Below, in pieces: positions 1-5,711 of a DNA stretch of 5,939 nt. Origin of the DNA: Mycoplasmatota bacterium (GTDB lineage: Bacteria; Bacillota_I; Bacilli_A; Izemoplasmatales; Izemoplasmataceae); the NCBI GenBank assembly GCA_030636545.1, contig DAOVWR010000074.1:1-5939 (forward strand), written 5' to 3'. The position numbers and the translations under genes are program-made. The stretch's first letter is position 1, and each line of letters starts with the position of its first letter. The notes below the pieces were generated by a model. The model did not search any database, was not told the DNA's origin, and worked only from the letters and a program-made list of their open reading frames with translations.

Positions 1-1
1 C

Positions 2-217
2 AAGGCAAAAGAACATTTTAATCTGTTACCTCATGAGTGTGTTGGTGTAGAAGATGCAATATCTGGTGTCACTTCTATAAAGAAAGCATGTATGTACGCT
101 ATTGGAATTGGTGCTGTTAATCAACTTCAACATGCTGATGTAGTTTTTGATACTATTGCTGATCTTGATTACCAATTCCTAGAGAAACTGATCGAAGGTG
201 ATTATGGAAAAACTTAA
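2..217 (+). CDS. pgmB: beta-phosphoglucomutase, C-terminal part (5' end outside window)
   Basis: Cytoplasmic HAD-superfamily enzyme that converts beta-glucose 1-phosphate to glucose 6-phosphate. Only the last 71 residues are visible, about a third of the roughly 220 usual for the family. They carry the C-terminal HAD motif GVEDAISGV, whose Glu-Asp pair (codons at 50-55) binds the catalytic magnesium in this family. It is followed by the typical helix IKKACMYAIGIG and by NQLQHADVVFDTIADL, a pattern seen in beta-phosphoglucomutases. The frame is open from the window edge to TAA at 215-217. The gene overlaps the next gene by 14 bases, so the two are probably translationally coupled. The pairing with a GH65 phosphorylase, which produces beta-glucose 1-phosphate, supports this name over other HAD phosphatases. 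The real start and the N-terminal catalytic aspartates lie upstream and cannot be checked. Confidence 0.88.
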   Translation, partial: KAKEHFNLLPHECVGVEDAISGVTSIKKACMYAIGIGAVNQLQHADVVFDTIADLDYQFLEKLIEGDYGKT

Positions 218-2435
218 AAGAAATAATCGACATTTAAAAGAAGAATTACTAGTCGATGAGACAATATTCGCACAAGCTAATGGATTTTTAGGAACAAGAG
301 GTTCCTTTATCGAAGGTTATGGCACAGATTTTGAATATAATCAAACCTATCTAAATGCTTTTTACGATAGTTATGATTATTACTATGAGGAAAACCTTTC
401 AGGATTTCCGCAAGAAGGACAAAAGATTGTTAATTTACTTGATGGAACGAAAATTGAATTCGAAGTAAATGGTAACTTGCTTAATCTGAGCAACTGCGTT
501 GTTGTCGATTTAAAAAGAGAATATAACATTGAAAAAGGACTAACAAAAAGAGTTGTTCATTATAAAACATTAGATGAATTTGAGTTCATTCTAACTGAAA
601 CAAAAATTGTTAGTATGGAATACCGTGAACTAATAGCGGTGAAAGTAATATTAGAATCATTGAATTTTAGTGGACTAGTAAAAGTAAAATCATATTTACA
701 AAAGTCCAGAAAGAAGCTCTTAGACGATGGTGATCCAAGAATCAATACTAGTAATAATGATAATTTGATTATTAGTAATATCTATCCAAATCAACAAACA
801 ATTACGTGTAAAACTTCTCGGAGTAATTTAAGTGTAAGTACAGCAATAATTCATAATGATGAATTTAATGTCGTAAAAGAAGCTGAAAAACTTGTTGGTA
901 CTAAAGATTATAGGATTAGTTCTAAAAGTACTATTGAGATTGTAAAATACATAATTTATACTTCAAACTTATATCACTCTGATTATTTAAATGATCAGAC
1001 AAAACTAATAAAAGAATTATCATATCTTACATTTGATCAACTCATAATTTCCCAAACTAACTATTTTAAAGAATTTTGGGATAAAAATTATATAAAGATA
1101 AACGCTGGTGGAAATATTGAATTACTTCTTAACTACAACATTTATCAATTAAACTGTAGTGGTGGAGAAAGTGAATACCATAATATTGCTGCTAAAGGAT
1201 TAAGTGGTGAAGGATATGAAGGACATTATTTCTGGGATACAGAAATATATATGTTGCCTTTCTTTATCCTAACGAATCCTAAAAAAGCTAGAAACTTATT
1301 AATGTATCGTTATAACACAATTGCTGAAGCTAAAGTTGAAGCGGAAAATCTAGGATATAATAAAGGTATTAAATTCCCTTGGAGAACAATTAATGGCGAA
1401 GAGACATCACCATATTATCCTGCAGGGAGTGCTCAGTTTCACATCAATAGTGATATTGCTTATGCAGTAATCAAATACTTTGAAGTGACGAGCGATATAG
1501 ATTTTATGATTGATTATGGATTTGAGATGTTAATATTAACAGCAAGATTCTTAGTTGAATCAGTAAATAAAAATGAGAAATATTATCATCTAAATGGCGT
1601 TACAGGTCCAGATGAATATACAACAGTAGTTGATGATAACTACTACACTAATCAATTACTTATTTACCATTTTAAGTATACATGTAAATTTTACAAAGAA
1701 AATTTCACTAGCTTAACAAATGTAATAAACAAATTACAAATTTCAGCAAGTGAAATAGATAAAATGAAAGACATAGCGAAACATATTTATTTACCATTCG
1801 ATAAAGAATTAAATATTTATGCTCAAGATTCAACATTCTTGAAAAAAGAGAGACTTGATTTATCTACAATACCGAGTGATAAATTTCCATTGTTAATACA
1901 CTATCATCCGTTATTCCTTTACAAACATCAAGTCTTAAAACAAGCAGACACAATGCTTGCAATGATGCTGCTTGATTATGATGATTTAATGATATTAGAA
2001 GATTCATTTAATTATTATGAACCAATCACAACCCACGATTCAAGTCTATCAAAATGTATCTATAGTATATTAGCTTTTAAACTAAAGAAATATAATCTAG
2101 CATGTAATTACTTTAAGAGTATCCTGGAGACGGATTATTTAGATGCTCATAAGAATACAAAGCATGGACTTCATATTGCAAACCTAGGTGGATCATATTT
2201 AGCATTCATTTATGGCGTTGTTGGACTTAGAATCAAAGATGGGTATCTTAAATTAAACCCAGTAGTAACAAGTGAAGTTTATAGTTATGAAGTTAGTTTA
2301 AGATACAACAATGAAACAATTACTATAATAGTAGATGATAATTTAACAATTACTTCTACAGGTAATGTCAGTTTAGAGGTTTATGGAGAAAAAATGGAAC
2401 TTAACGGCATTTACCAAATGGCTTTAAAAAAATAA
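204..2435 (+). CDS. glycoside hydrolase family 65 disaccharide phosphorylase (kojibiose/nigerose/maltose phosphorylase-like)
   Basis: Inverting phosphorylase of family GH65: an alpha-glucoside plus phosphate gives beta-glucose 1-phosphate and an acceptor sugar, in the cytoplasm. The 743 residues match the family length. An N-terminal beta-sandwich (about 1-270, with ANGFLGTRG near the start) leads to an (alpha/alpha)6 barrel (about 310-680) and a short C-terminal beta region. Visible barrel motifs are HYFWDTE (Trp344, Asp345; glucose binding), FPWRTINGEE followed by an AQFHINSDIAYA segment, GPDEYTT with Glu471 as the expected general acid, LKQAD (Lys579, Gln580) and THDSSLS (His611 on), the expected phosphate site. 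ATG 204 was chosen because AAGGTGAT lies just before it. GTG 198 in the same frame would add two residues but sits inside that signal. The enzyme pairs with PgmB. The acceptor sugar cannot be fixed: GPDEYTT differs from the GPNEY form I associate with classical maltose phosphorylases. Codon use is plain AT-rich, unlike the next gene. Confidence 0.9.
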   Translation: MEKLKRNNRHLKEELLVDETIFAQANGFLGTRGSFIEGYGTDFEYNQTYLNAFYDSYDYYYEENLSGFPQEGQKIVNLLDGTKIEFEVNGNLLNLSNCVVVDLKREYNIEKGLTKRVVHYKTLDEFEFILTETKIVSMEYRELIAVKVILESLNFSGLVKVKSYLQKSRKKLLDDGDPRINTSNNDNLIISNIYPNQQTITCKTSRSNLSVSTAIIHNDEFNVVKEAEKLVGTKDYRISSKSTIEIVKYIIYTSNLYHSDYLNDQTKLIKELSYLTFDQLIISQTNYFKEFWDKNYIKINAGGNIELLLNYNIYQLNCSGGESEYHNIAAKGLSGEGYEGHYFWDTEIYMLPFFILTNPKKARNLLMYRYNTIAEAKVEAENLGYNKGIKFPWRTINGEETSPYYPAGSAQFHINSDIAYAVIKYFEVTSDIDFMIDYGFEMLILTARFLVESVNKNEKYYHLNGVTGPDEYTTVVDDNYYTNQLLIYHFKYTCKFYKENFTSLTNVINKLQISASEIDKMKDIAKHIYLPFDKELNIYAQDSTFLKKERLDLSTIPSDKFPLLIHYHPLFLYKHQVLKQADTMLAMMLLDYDDLMILEDSFNYYEPITTHDSSLSKCIYSILAFKLKKYNLACNYFKSILETDYLDAHKNTKHGLHIANLGGSYLAFIYGVVGLRIKDGYLKLNPVVTSEVYSYEVSLRYNNETITIIVDDNLTITSTGNVSLEVYGEKMELNGIYQMALKK

Positions 2436-2437
2436 AT

Positions 2438-2466
2438 TTGTTTTCAATTTTCAAAAAATATATAAA
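2438..2466 (+). promoter_or_regulatory. weak candidate promoter before the binding-protein gene
   Basis: TTGTTT (2438-2443) and TATAAA (2461-2466) are separated by 17 bases, giving a possible sigma-A-type promoter with a leader of about 20 bases. The -35 box matches the consensus at only 3 of 6 positions and the region is almost pure A/T, so chance is a real alternative. It fits the idea that the lipoprotein is made at a much higher level than the enzymes upstream. Confidence 0.3.
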
Positions 2467-2479
2467 AAAAATAGAAAAT

Positions 2480-2486
2480 AGGAGGA
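2480..2486 (+). promoter_or_regulatory. strong ribosome binding site that supports a TTG start
   Basis: AGGAGGA lies 6 bases before TTG at 2493. It is a near-perfect match to the anti-Shine-Dalgarno sequence and the strongest one in the window. It justifies the non-ATG start, because the next in-frame ATG falls inside the signal peptide. Confidence 0.85.
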
Positions 2487-2492
2487 AAGAAA

Positions 2493-3749
2493 TTGAAAAA
2501 GTTATTATTATTAGTAGTAGCAATGGTATTGGTTTTTACTTTAGCTGGATGTAAGCCTGAAGAAAAAACATTAGTAATCTTTCAAAACAAAGTAGAAATT
2601 GACGAAGTTTTAAGAGATTATGCAGAAGCTTGGGGAGAAGCAAATGGAGTAACTGTAGAAGTTAAAACATGCGGTGGAGACACTTGTGCTTACGGTACTC
2701 AAATTTTAGCAGAATTCCAAGCAGACGAACAACCAGATATCTTCGTAATTGAAGGTATGGGTGGATTCTTAGACTATGAAGACAAAATTCTTGATTTATC
2801 TGGTGAAGACTGGGCAGACATTACAGAATTAGAATTCGTAGTAGAAGGTGTAACTTATGGATTCCCTGTAGCAGTTGAAGGTTGGGGTATGGCGTATAAC
2901 GTTGATATCTTAGAAGCTGCTGGAGTAGATCCTGATGGCTTAACTAGCCAAGCTGCTTATGCAAGTGCATTCGCAGACATTCAAGCTTATTACGATGCTG
3001 AAGGTATGGGAGACTATACAGTATTATCTATGGCTGCAGCAAGTGGTATGACTTGGGTAACTGGACTTCATAACTTTAATGGTTACTTATCAGCTGGTCT
3101 TGATTATTCAGATTCAACTATAATTGACAAATTAAATAATGGTGAAGTTGATGCACCTAGATTAGCAGAATATGCTGATTGGGTAGAATTACTATTTACT
3201 TGGGGAGACGAAACTATCTTATTAACTGGTGGTTACGACGATCAAGTTGGTAAATTTGCTGATGGCGAAGCTGCTTTCTTACACCAAGGAAACTGGACTG
3301 ATTCAAGTTATACTGATTCAGATTTCGAAATGGGATATGCTCCTCACGCTGTTATGGCAACAGGAAATGACTCAATCTTTATCGGAGCTCCATCTTTCTA
3401 CGTAATTAACAAAGACAGTGATTCAGCTGACGATGCTAAATTATTCTTGAATGACTTAGCAGACAGCCCAGAAGGACATGACTACATGGTTAACGACGCA
3501 CACATGGTGCCTGCGTTTAGCACAGTTACATTAGTTCCTTCAACTCCTTTAAGTGCTGCGGTACTTGAATGGAATAACAACGGTAAAGCTTACGCATGGT
3601 GGCAAAATGATATGCCTAGTGGATTTGGTATGGACACATTAGGACCAATCTATGAATTATATGCAAAAGGTGTTACTGGTGATGCATCTGGAATCGACAA
3701 AGCAGAGTTTATTGCTCAAATAACTGCTGAAATCGAGAACTTAGGATAA
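2493..3749 (+). CDS. extracellular sugar-binding lipoprotein of an ABC transporter (family 1 solute-binding protein)
   Basis: Captures a sugar or oligosaccharide outside the cell and hands it to a MalFG-type ABC permease. The 418-residue length fits the MalE/UgpB-like class. The N-terminus is a lipoprotein signal: Lys2-Lys3, a hydrophobic stretch and the lipobox LAGC, with lipid attachment expected on Cys20. Family-type segments follow: PDIFVIEG, GFPVAVEGWGMAYNVDIL (the ligand-cleft region in this family), FADGEAAFLHQGNW and GAPSFYVINKDS. The start is TTG, set by AGGAGGA 6 bases upstream. The mature protein is very acidic: I count 71 Asp/Glu against 14 Lys/Arg in about 399 residues. Cys60 and Cys65 form a CGGDTC motif. 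About half of the Asp codons are GAC, against very few in the GH65 gene, which suggests high expression. No permease or ATPase gene is in the window; they may lie upstream of pgmB or elsewhere. An alpha-glucoside ligand is inferred from the neighbours only. Confidence 0.88.
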   Translation: MKKLLLLVVAMVLVFTLAGCKPEEKTLVIFQNKVEIDEVLRDYAEAWGEANGVTVEVKTCGGDTCAYGTQILAEFQADEQPDIFVIEGMGGFLDYEDKILDLSGEDWADITELEFVVEGVTYGFPVAVEGWGMAYNVDILEAAGVDPDGLTSQAAYASAFADIQAYYDAEGMGDYTVLSMAAASGMTWVTGLHNFNGYLSAGLDYSDSTIIDKLNNGEVDAPRLAEYADWVELLFTWGDETILLTGGYDDQVGKFADGEAAFLHQGNWTDSSYTDSDFEMGYAPHAVMATGNDSIFIGAPSFYVINKDSDSADDAKLFLNDLADSPEGHDYMVNDAHMVPAFSTVTLVPSTPLSAAVLEWNNNGKAYAWWQNDMPSGFGMDTLGPIYELYAKGVTGDASGIDKAEFIAQITAEIENLG

Positions 3750-3760
3750 CTACATAAAAT

Positions 3761-3791
3761 AAAAAAAACTCTCGAAATTGAGAGTTTTTTT
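3761..3791. terminator. bidirectional intrinsic terminator
   Basis: The stem ACTCTC (3768-3773) pairs with GAGAGT (3780-3785) around the loop GAAATT. Eight A's (3761-3768) precede the stem and seven T's (3785-3791) end it, and these can pair to lengthen it. The hairpin lies between the convergent lipoprotein and def genes, 11 bases after one stop and 15 after the other. A T run exists in the correct place on both strands, so it can end transcription from either side. Confidence 0.85.
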
Positions 3792-3806
3792 ATTGCAATT
3801 TTATTG

Positions 3807-4394
3807 TTATAATTCTGTTTCTTCAAAAGTTAAATCAGCAAATTTAACTGGAGTTGCTTCAGGTAAGTCATCAACTAGCTTATCAACAAATAAGATACCA
3901 TTAATATGATCTATTTCATGTTGGACAACAACACCAACATAACCTTTTAGTTTAATAACACCTTTAGTAAGTTCTTCAGTATCTTTATCATAAAAATAAC
4001 TTCTTACCGTTACTTTTTGATGTCTCGGAACAATTCCTTCAACGTCTCTATCAACACTTAAACAACCTTCACCAGTATCAATATATGTTTGTTTAATACT
4101 GTGACCGATGATTTTAGGATTTACCATTAGATAAGTATGTTCAGTTTCATTTAATTCATCCATTGTTTTTACGGCAATCATTTGTTTAGAAACATCGATT
4201 TGAGGAGCGGCTATTCCAACTCCTGCGCGCAACTCATATTCTTCACTAATAACAGGATCAATTGAGTTTTCAATAAACTCCATCATTAGTTTCAATGTAT
4301 TTTTATCTTCTTTGTTTAAAGGAATCTTTACTTCCTTAGCTTTTAATCTTAGAGTCGGGTGACCTTCTCTAATAATATCTTTCATTGTTAACAT
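3807..4394 (-). CDS. def: peptide deformylase, type 2 (Gram-positive)
   Basis: Cytoplasmic metalloenzyme that removes the formyl group from the N-terminal methionine of new proteins. All three family motifs are present in the 195-residue product: GVGIAAPQ (58-65), EGCLS (109-113, metal ligand Cys111) and QHEIDH (metal ligands His159 and His163, catalytic Glu160). The opening DIIREGHPTLR, the insertion before motif 1 (around ENSIDPVISEEYELRAG) and the length of nearly 200 residues fit the type 2 enzymes of Bacilli rather than the shorter type 1 form. The start is the ATG at 4394, placed by GAGGTG 6 bases upstream. An in-frame GTG at 4403 is part of that signal and was rejected. The gene is transcribed alone, convergent with the lipoprotein gene and divergent from pfkA. 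It has its own extended -10 promoter and shares a terminator hairpin with the lipoprotein gene. Confidence 0.95.
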   Translation of the reverse strand: MLTMKDIIREGHPTLRLKAKEVKIPLNKEDKNTLKLMMEFIENSIDPVISEEYELRAGVGIAAPQIDVSKQMIAVKTMDELNETEHTYLMVNPKIIGHSIKQTYIDTGEGCLSVDRDVEGIVPRHQKVTVRSYFYDKDTEELTKGVIKLKGYVGVVVQHEIDHINGILFVDKLVDDLPEATPVKFADLTFEETEL

Positions 4395-4400
4395 ATTAAA

Positions 4401-4406
4401 CACCTC
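4401..4406 (-). promoter_or_regulatory. ribosome binding site of def, decides the start
   Basis: Read on the minus strand this is GAGGTG, 6 bases before the ATG at 4394. Because it contains the upstream GTG, it rules that codon out as the start. Confidence 0.8.
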
Positions 4407-4412
4407 AAGGAT

Positions 4413-4421
4413 ATTATAACA
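4413..4421 (-). promoter_or_regulatory. extended -10 promoter of def
   Basis: The minus strand reads TGTTATAAT, a perfect TGnTATAAT extended -10 element. No good -35 box is seen at 17-18 bases: the best is ATGTAA, 3 of 6, which fits an extended -10 promoter. The expected transcription start is near 4406, so the mRNA leader would be only about 12 bases and begin at the ribosome binding site. Confidence 0.65.
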
Positions 4422-4422
4422 A

Positions 4423-4438
4423 AATCTTTAAAAAGATT
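4423..4438. repeat. inverted repeat just upstream of the def -10 element
   Basis: AATCTTT (4423-4429) and AAAGATT (4432-4438) are perfect 7-base arms with a 2-base gap. The repeat covers the spacer and the -35 zone of the def promoter, where a bound repressor could block RNA polymerase. A chance origin is possible in DNA this AT-rich, and no regulator family is recognised. Confidence 0.4.
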
Positions 4439-4469
4439 ACATTAAAAAACCCTTTTTCTTTTTAAATAT

Positions 4470-4489
4470 GATATTTTATCGATAATATC
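4470..4489. repeat. nested palindromes in the middle of the def-pfkA intergenic region
   Basis: GATATT (4470-4475) and AATATC (4484-4489) are inverted arms, and a perfect 10-base palindrome TTATCGATAA sits inside at 4476-4485. The two symmetry centres differ by one base. The block lies between the two divergent promoters, so it could be an operator acting on either. No known consensus is recognised. Confidence 0.35.
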
Positions 4490-4493
4490 TAAA

Positions 4494-4507
4494 ATAAAAC
4501 GTTTTCA
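4494..4507 (+). promoter_or_regulatory. cre-like catabolite response element upstream of pfkA
   Basis: ATAAAACGTTTTCA matches 12 of 14 positions of the CcpA consensus TGWAARCGYTWWCW. Only the first two bases (AT for TG) differ, but those are usually well kept. The site lies 14 bases upstream of the -35 box, about 57 bases before the expected transcription start. That place suits activation rather than repression, as known for the las (pfk-pyk-ldh) operon of Lactococcus lactis. Its core is also a perfect 10-base palindrome, AAAACGTTTT. Confidence 0.42.
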
Positions 4508-4512
4508 GGCGT

Positions 4513-4535
4513 GTAAATCTGTTTACTATGTAAAC
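4513..4535. repeat. GTAAA/TTTAC inverted repeat cluster over the pfkA -35 box
   Basis: GTTTAC (4521-4526) and GTAAAC (4530-4535) are perfect 6-base arms with the gap TAT. A further GTAAA (4513-4517) pairs with the same TTTAC arm across 4 bases, and lies 17 bases before the second GTAAA. The middle arm is itself the -35 box. This is a plausible operator for a dimeric regulator that controls pfkA; the regulator is unknown. Confidence 0.45.
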
Positions 4536-4550
4536 TAAAACAAGTATAAT
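4522..4550 (+). promoter_or_regulatory. sigma-A-type promoter of pfkA
   Basis: TTTACT (4522-4527; 4 of 6 matches to TTGACA) and a perfect TATAAT (4545-4550) are 17 bases apart. Transcription would start near 4557, with a leader of about 24 bases before the ATG at 4581. Confidence 0.7.
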
Positions 4551-4568
4551 TAGTATGGAATTTTGAAT

Positions 4569-4574
4569 GGAGTG
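4569..4574 (+). promoter_or_regulatory. ribosome binding site of pfkA, decides the start
   Basis: GGAGTG lies 6 bases before the ATG at 4581. An in-frame TTG at 4563 lies just upstream of it and would leave this signal inside the coding region, so it was rejected as the start. Confidence 0.75.
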
Positions 4575-4580
4575 ATATAT

Positions 4581-5708
4581 ATGAAAGATATAAGAAAAAT
4601 TGGAATAATTACTGGTGGTGGAGACTGTAGTGGTCTTAATGCTGTAATTAATGGTATAACAAAAGCTGCGGTTACTAAATGGGGCGTTGAAGTGGTAGGA
4701 TTCACGAAAGGCTTCACAGGACTAATTAATCATAGTTTTAGAGATTTAGATTTAAAAGCTGTTTCCGGTATTCTACATGAAGGTGGAACAATTTTAAAAT
4801 CTTCAAATAAAGATAATTTATTTAATTATCCAGTACGACAAAAAGATGGAACTATTGAATATAAAGATATCTCAGATGAAGCAGTTAAAAACCTAAGATA
4901 TTTAGGTGTTGATGCTTTAATCGTTATTGGTGGAGACGGTACTTTAACTAGTGCTAGAGACTTCAGTCGTAAAGGTGTCCCTGTTATTGGTGTTCCTAAA
5001 ACAATTGATAACGATTTACCAGCAACTGATATTACCTTTGGATTTAATACATCACTTGAAACAATTTGTGATGCCTTAGATAAAATCCATACAACTGCTT
5101 ACTCACATGATAGAATCATGGTAGTAGAAGTTATGGGTCGATTAACTGGTTGGTTAGCATTAGAAGGTGGAATGGCAGGAAGTGCGGATGTTATTTTAAT
5201 CCCAGAAATTCCTTATGATATTAATAAAGTAGTTGATAAGATTGCTCAACGCGACGCTTTCGGAAGAAACTTTACGATTATTATCGTAAGTGAAGGAGCT
5301 AGACCGATTGATGGAGATGTTGTTATTAGAGAAATAATCGAAGATAGCCCAGATACTGTAAGATTAGGTGGAGTTGGCGCAGTAATTACTCAACAACTTG
5401 CTAAGTTAGTTCCTCATCATGAAGTAAGATATACAAACCTTGCATATCTTCAACGTGGTGGAATGACATCACAGTATGATCGTTCTTTAGGATTATTATT
5501 TGGTGTTCAAGCAGTAGAATTAATAATGGCAGGTAAATCAGGATTAATGGTTCAATTAAAAGGCCGTGAAATTACTAGTATACCTTTAACTGAAGTAGTT
5601 GGAACTGGAGAAATTGGCGAAACTTCAAAAGGTGGTAAAAAACAAGTTGATCCAGAAGGACAATATGTTAAAACAGCCAAAGCTATCGGAATCAGTTTCG
5701 GTGATTAA
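4581..5708 (+). CDS. pfkA: 6-phosphofructokinase, long (group III-like) type
   Basis: Cytoplasmic glycolytic enzyme that phosphorylates fructose 6-phosphate to fructose 1,6-bisphosphate. The 375 residues exceed the roughly 320 of E. coli PfkA and fit the longer group that includes actinobacterial ATP and PPi enzymes. Motifs in order: GGGDCSGLN (12-20), GGDGT (117-121), PKTIDND (139-145; catalytic aspartates expected at 143 and 145), MGR (185-187), IPEIP (Glu209) and YLQRGG (289-294) followed by DR. Gly120 in GGDGT is the ATP-type residue, where PPi enzymes have Asp. Lys140 in PKTIDND is the residue typical of PPi enzymes, where classical bacterial ATP enzymes have Gly. The pair matches what I recall of ATP-using group III enzymes such as that of Streptomyces coelicolor, so ATP is the more likely donor but not certain. 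ATG 4581 was chosen from GGAGTG 6 bases upstream. The gene has its own promoter and is followed after 3 bases by a UPF0223 gene. Confidence 0.93.
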   Translation: MKDIRKIGIITGGGDCSGLNAVINGITKAAVTKWGVEVVGFTKGFTGLINHSFRDLDLKAVSGILHEGGTILKSSNKDNLFNYPVRQKDGTIEYKDISDEAVKNLRYLGVDALIVIGGDGTLTSARDFSRKGVPVIGVPKTIDNDLPATDITFGFNTSLETICDALDKIHTTAYSHDRIMVVEVMGRLTGWLALEGGMAGSADVILIPEIPYDINKVVDKIAQRDAFGRNFTIIIVSEGARPIDGDVVIREIIEDSPDTVRLGGVGAVITQQLAKLVPHHEVRYTNLAYLQRGGMTSQYDRSLGLLFGVQAVELIMAGKSGLMVQLKGREITSIPLTEVVGTGEIGETSKGGKKQVDPEGQYVKTAKAIGISFGD

Positions 5709-5711
5709 GTA

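Noticed and set aside
198..203. GTG start of the GH65 gene two codons upstream
   Set aside because: The GTG belongs to the AAGGTGAT signal that serves ATG 204. It is not fully excluded, but the product would differ by only two residues.
560..745. 61-residue open frame on the minus strand
   Set aside because: It lies wholly inside the GH65 gene, has no ribosome binding site that I can see and no family features; it is a shadow of the coding strand.
4395..4403. GTG start of def three codons upstream
   Set aside because: The GTG is part of the GAGGTG ribosome binding site for the ATG at 4394, and no other signal lies at the right distance before it.
4441..4468. Possible terminator or leader hairpin from the A-rich and T-rich runs around CCCTTTTTC
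   Set aside because: There is no GC-containing stem; the runs could pair only as weak A-T stretches and neither neighbouring gene ends here.
4563..4580. TTG start of pfkA six codons upstream
   Set aside because: It would place the GGAGTG signal inside the gene, and the six added residues are not part of the conserved kinase start.
4395..4580. Riboswitch or attenuator in the leader of pfkA or def
   Set aside because: The predicted leaders are only about 24 and 12 bases long, too short for such structures.
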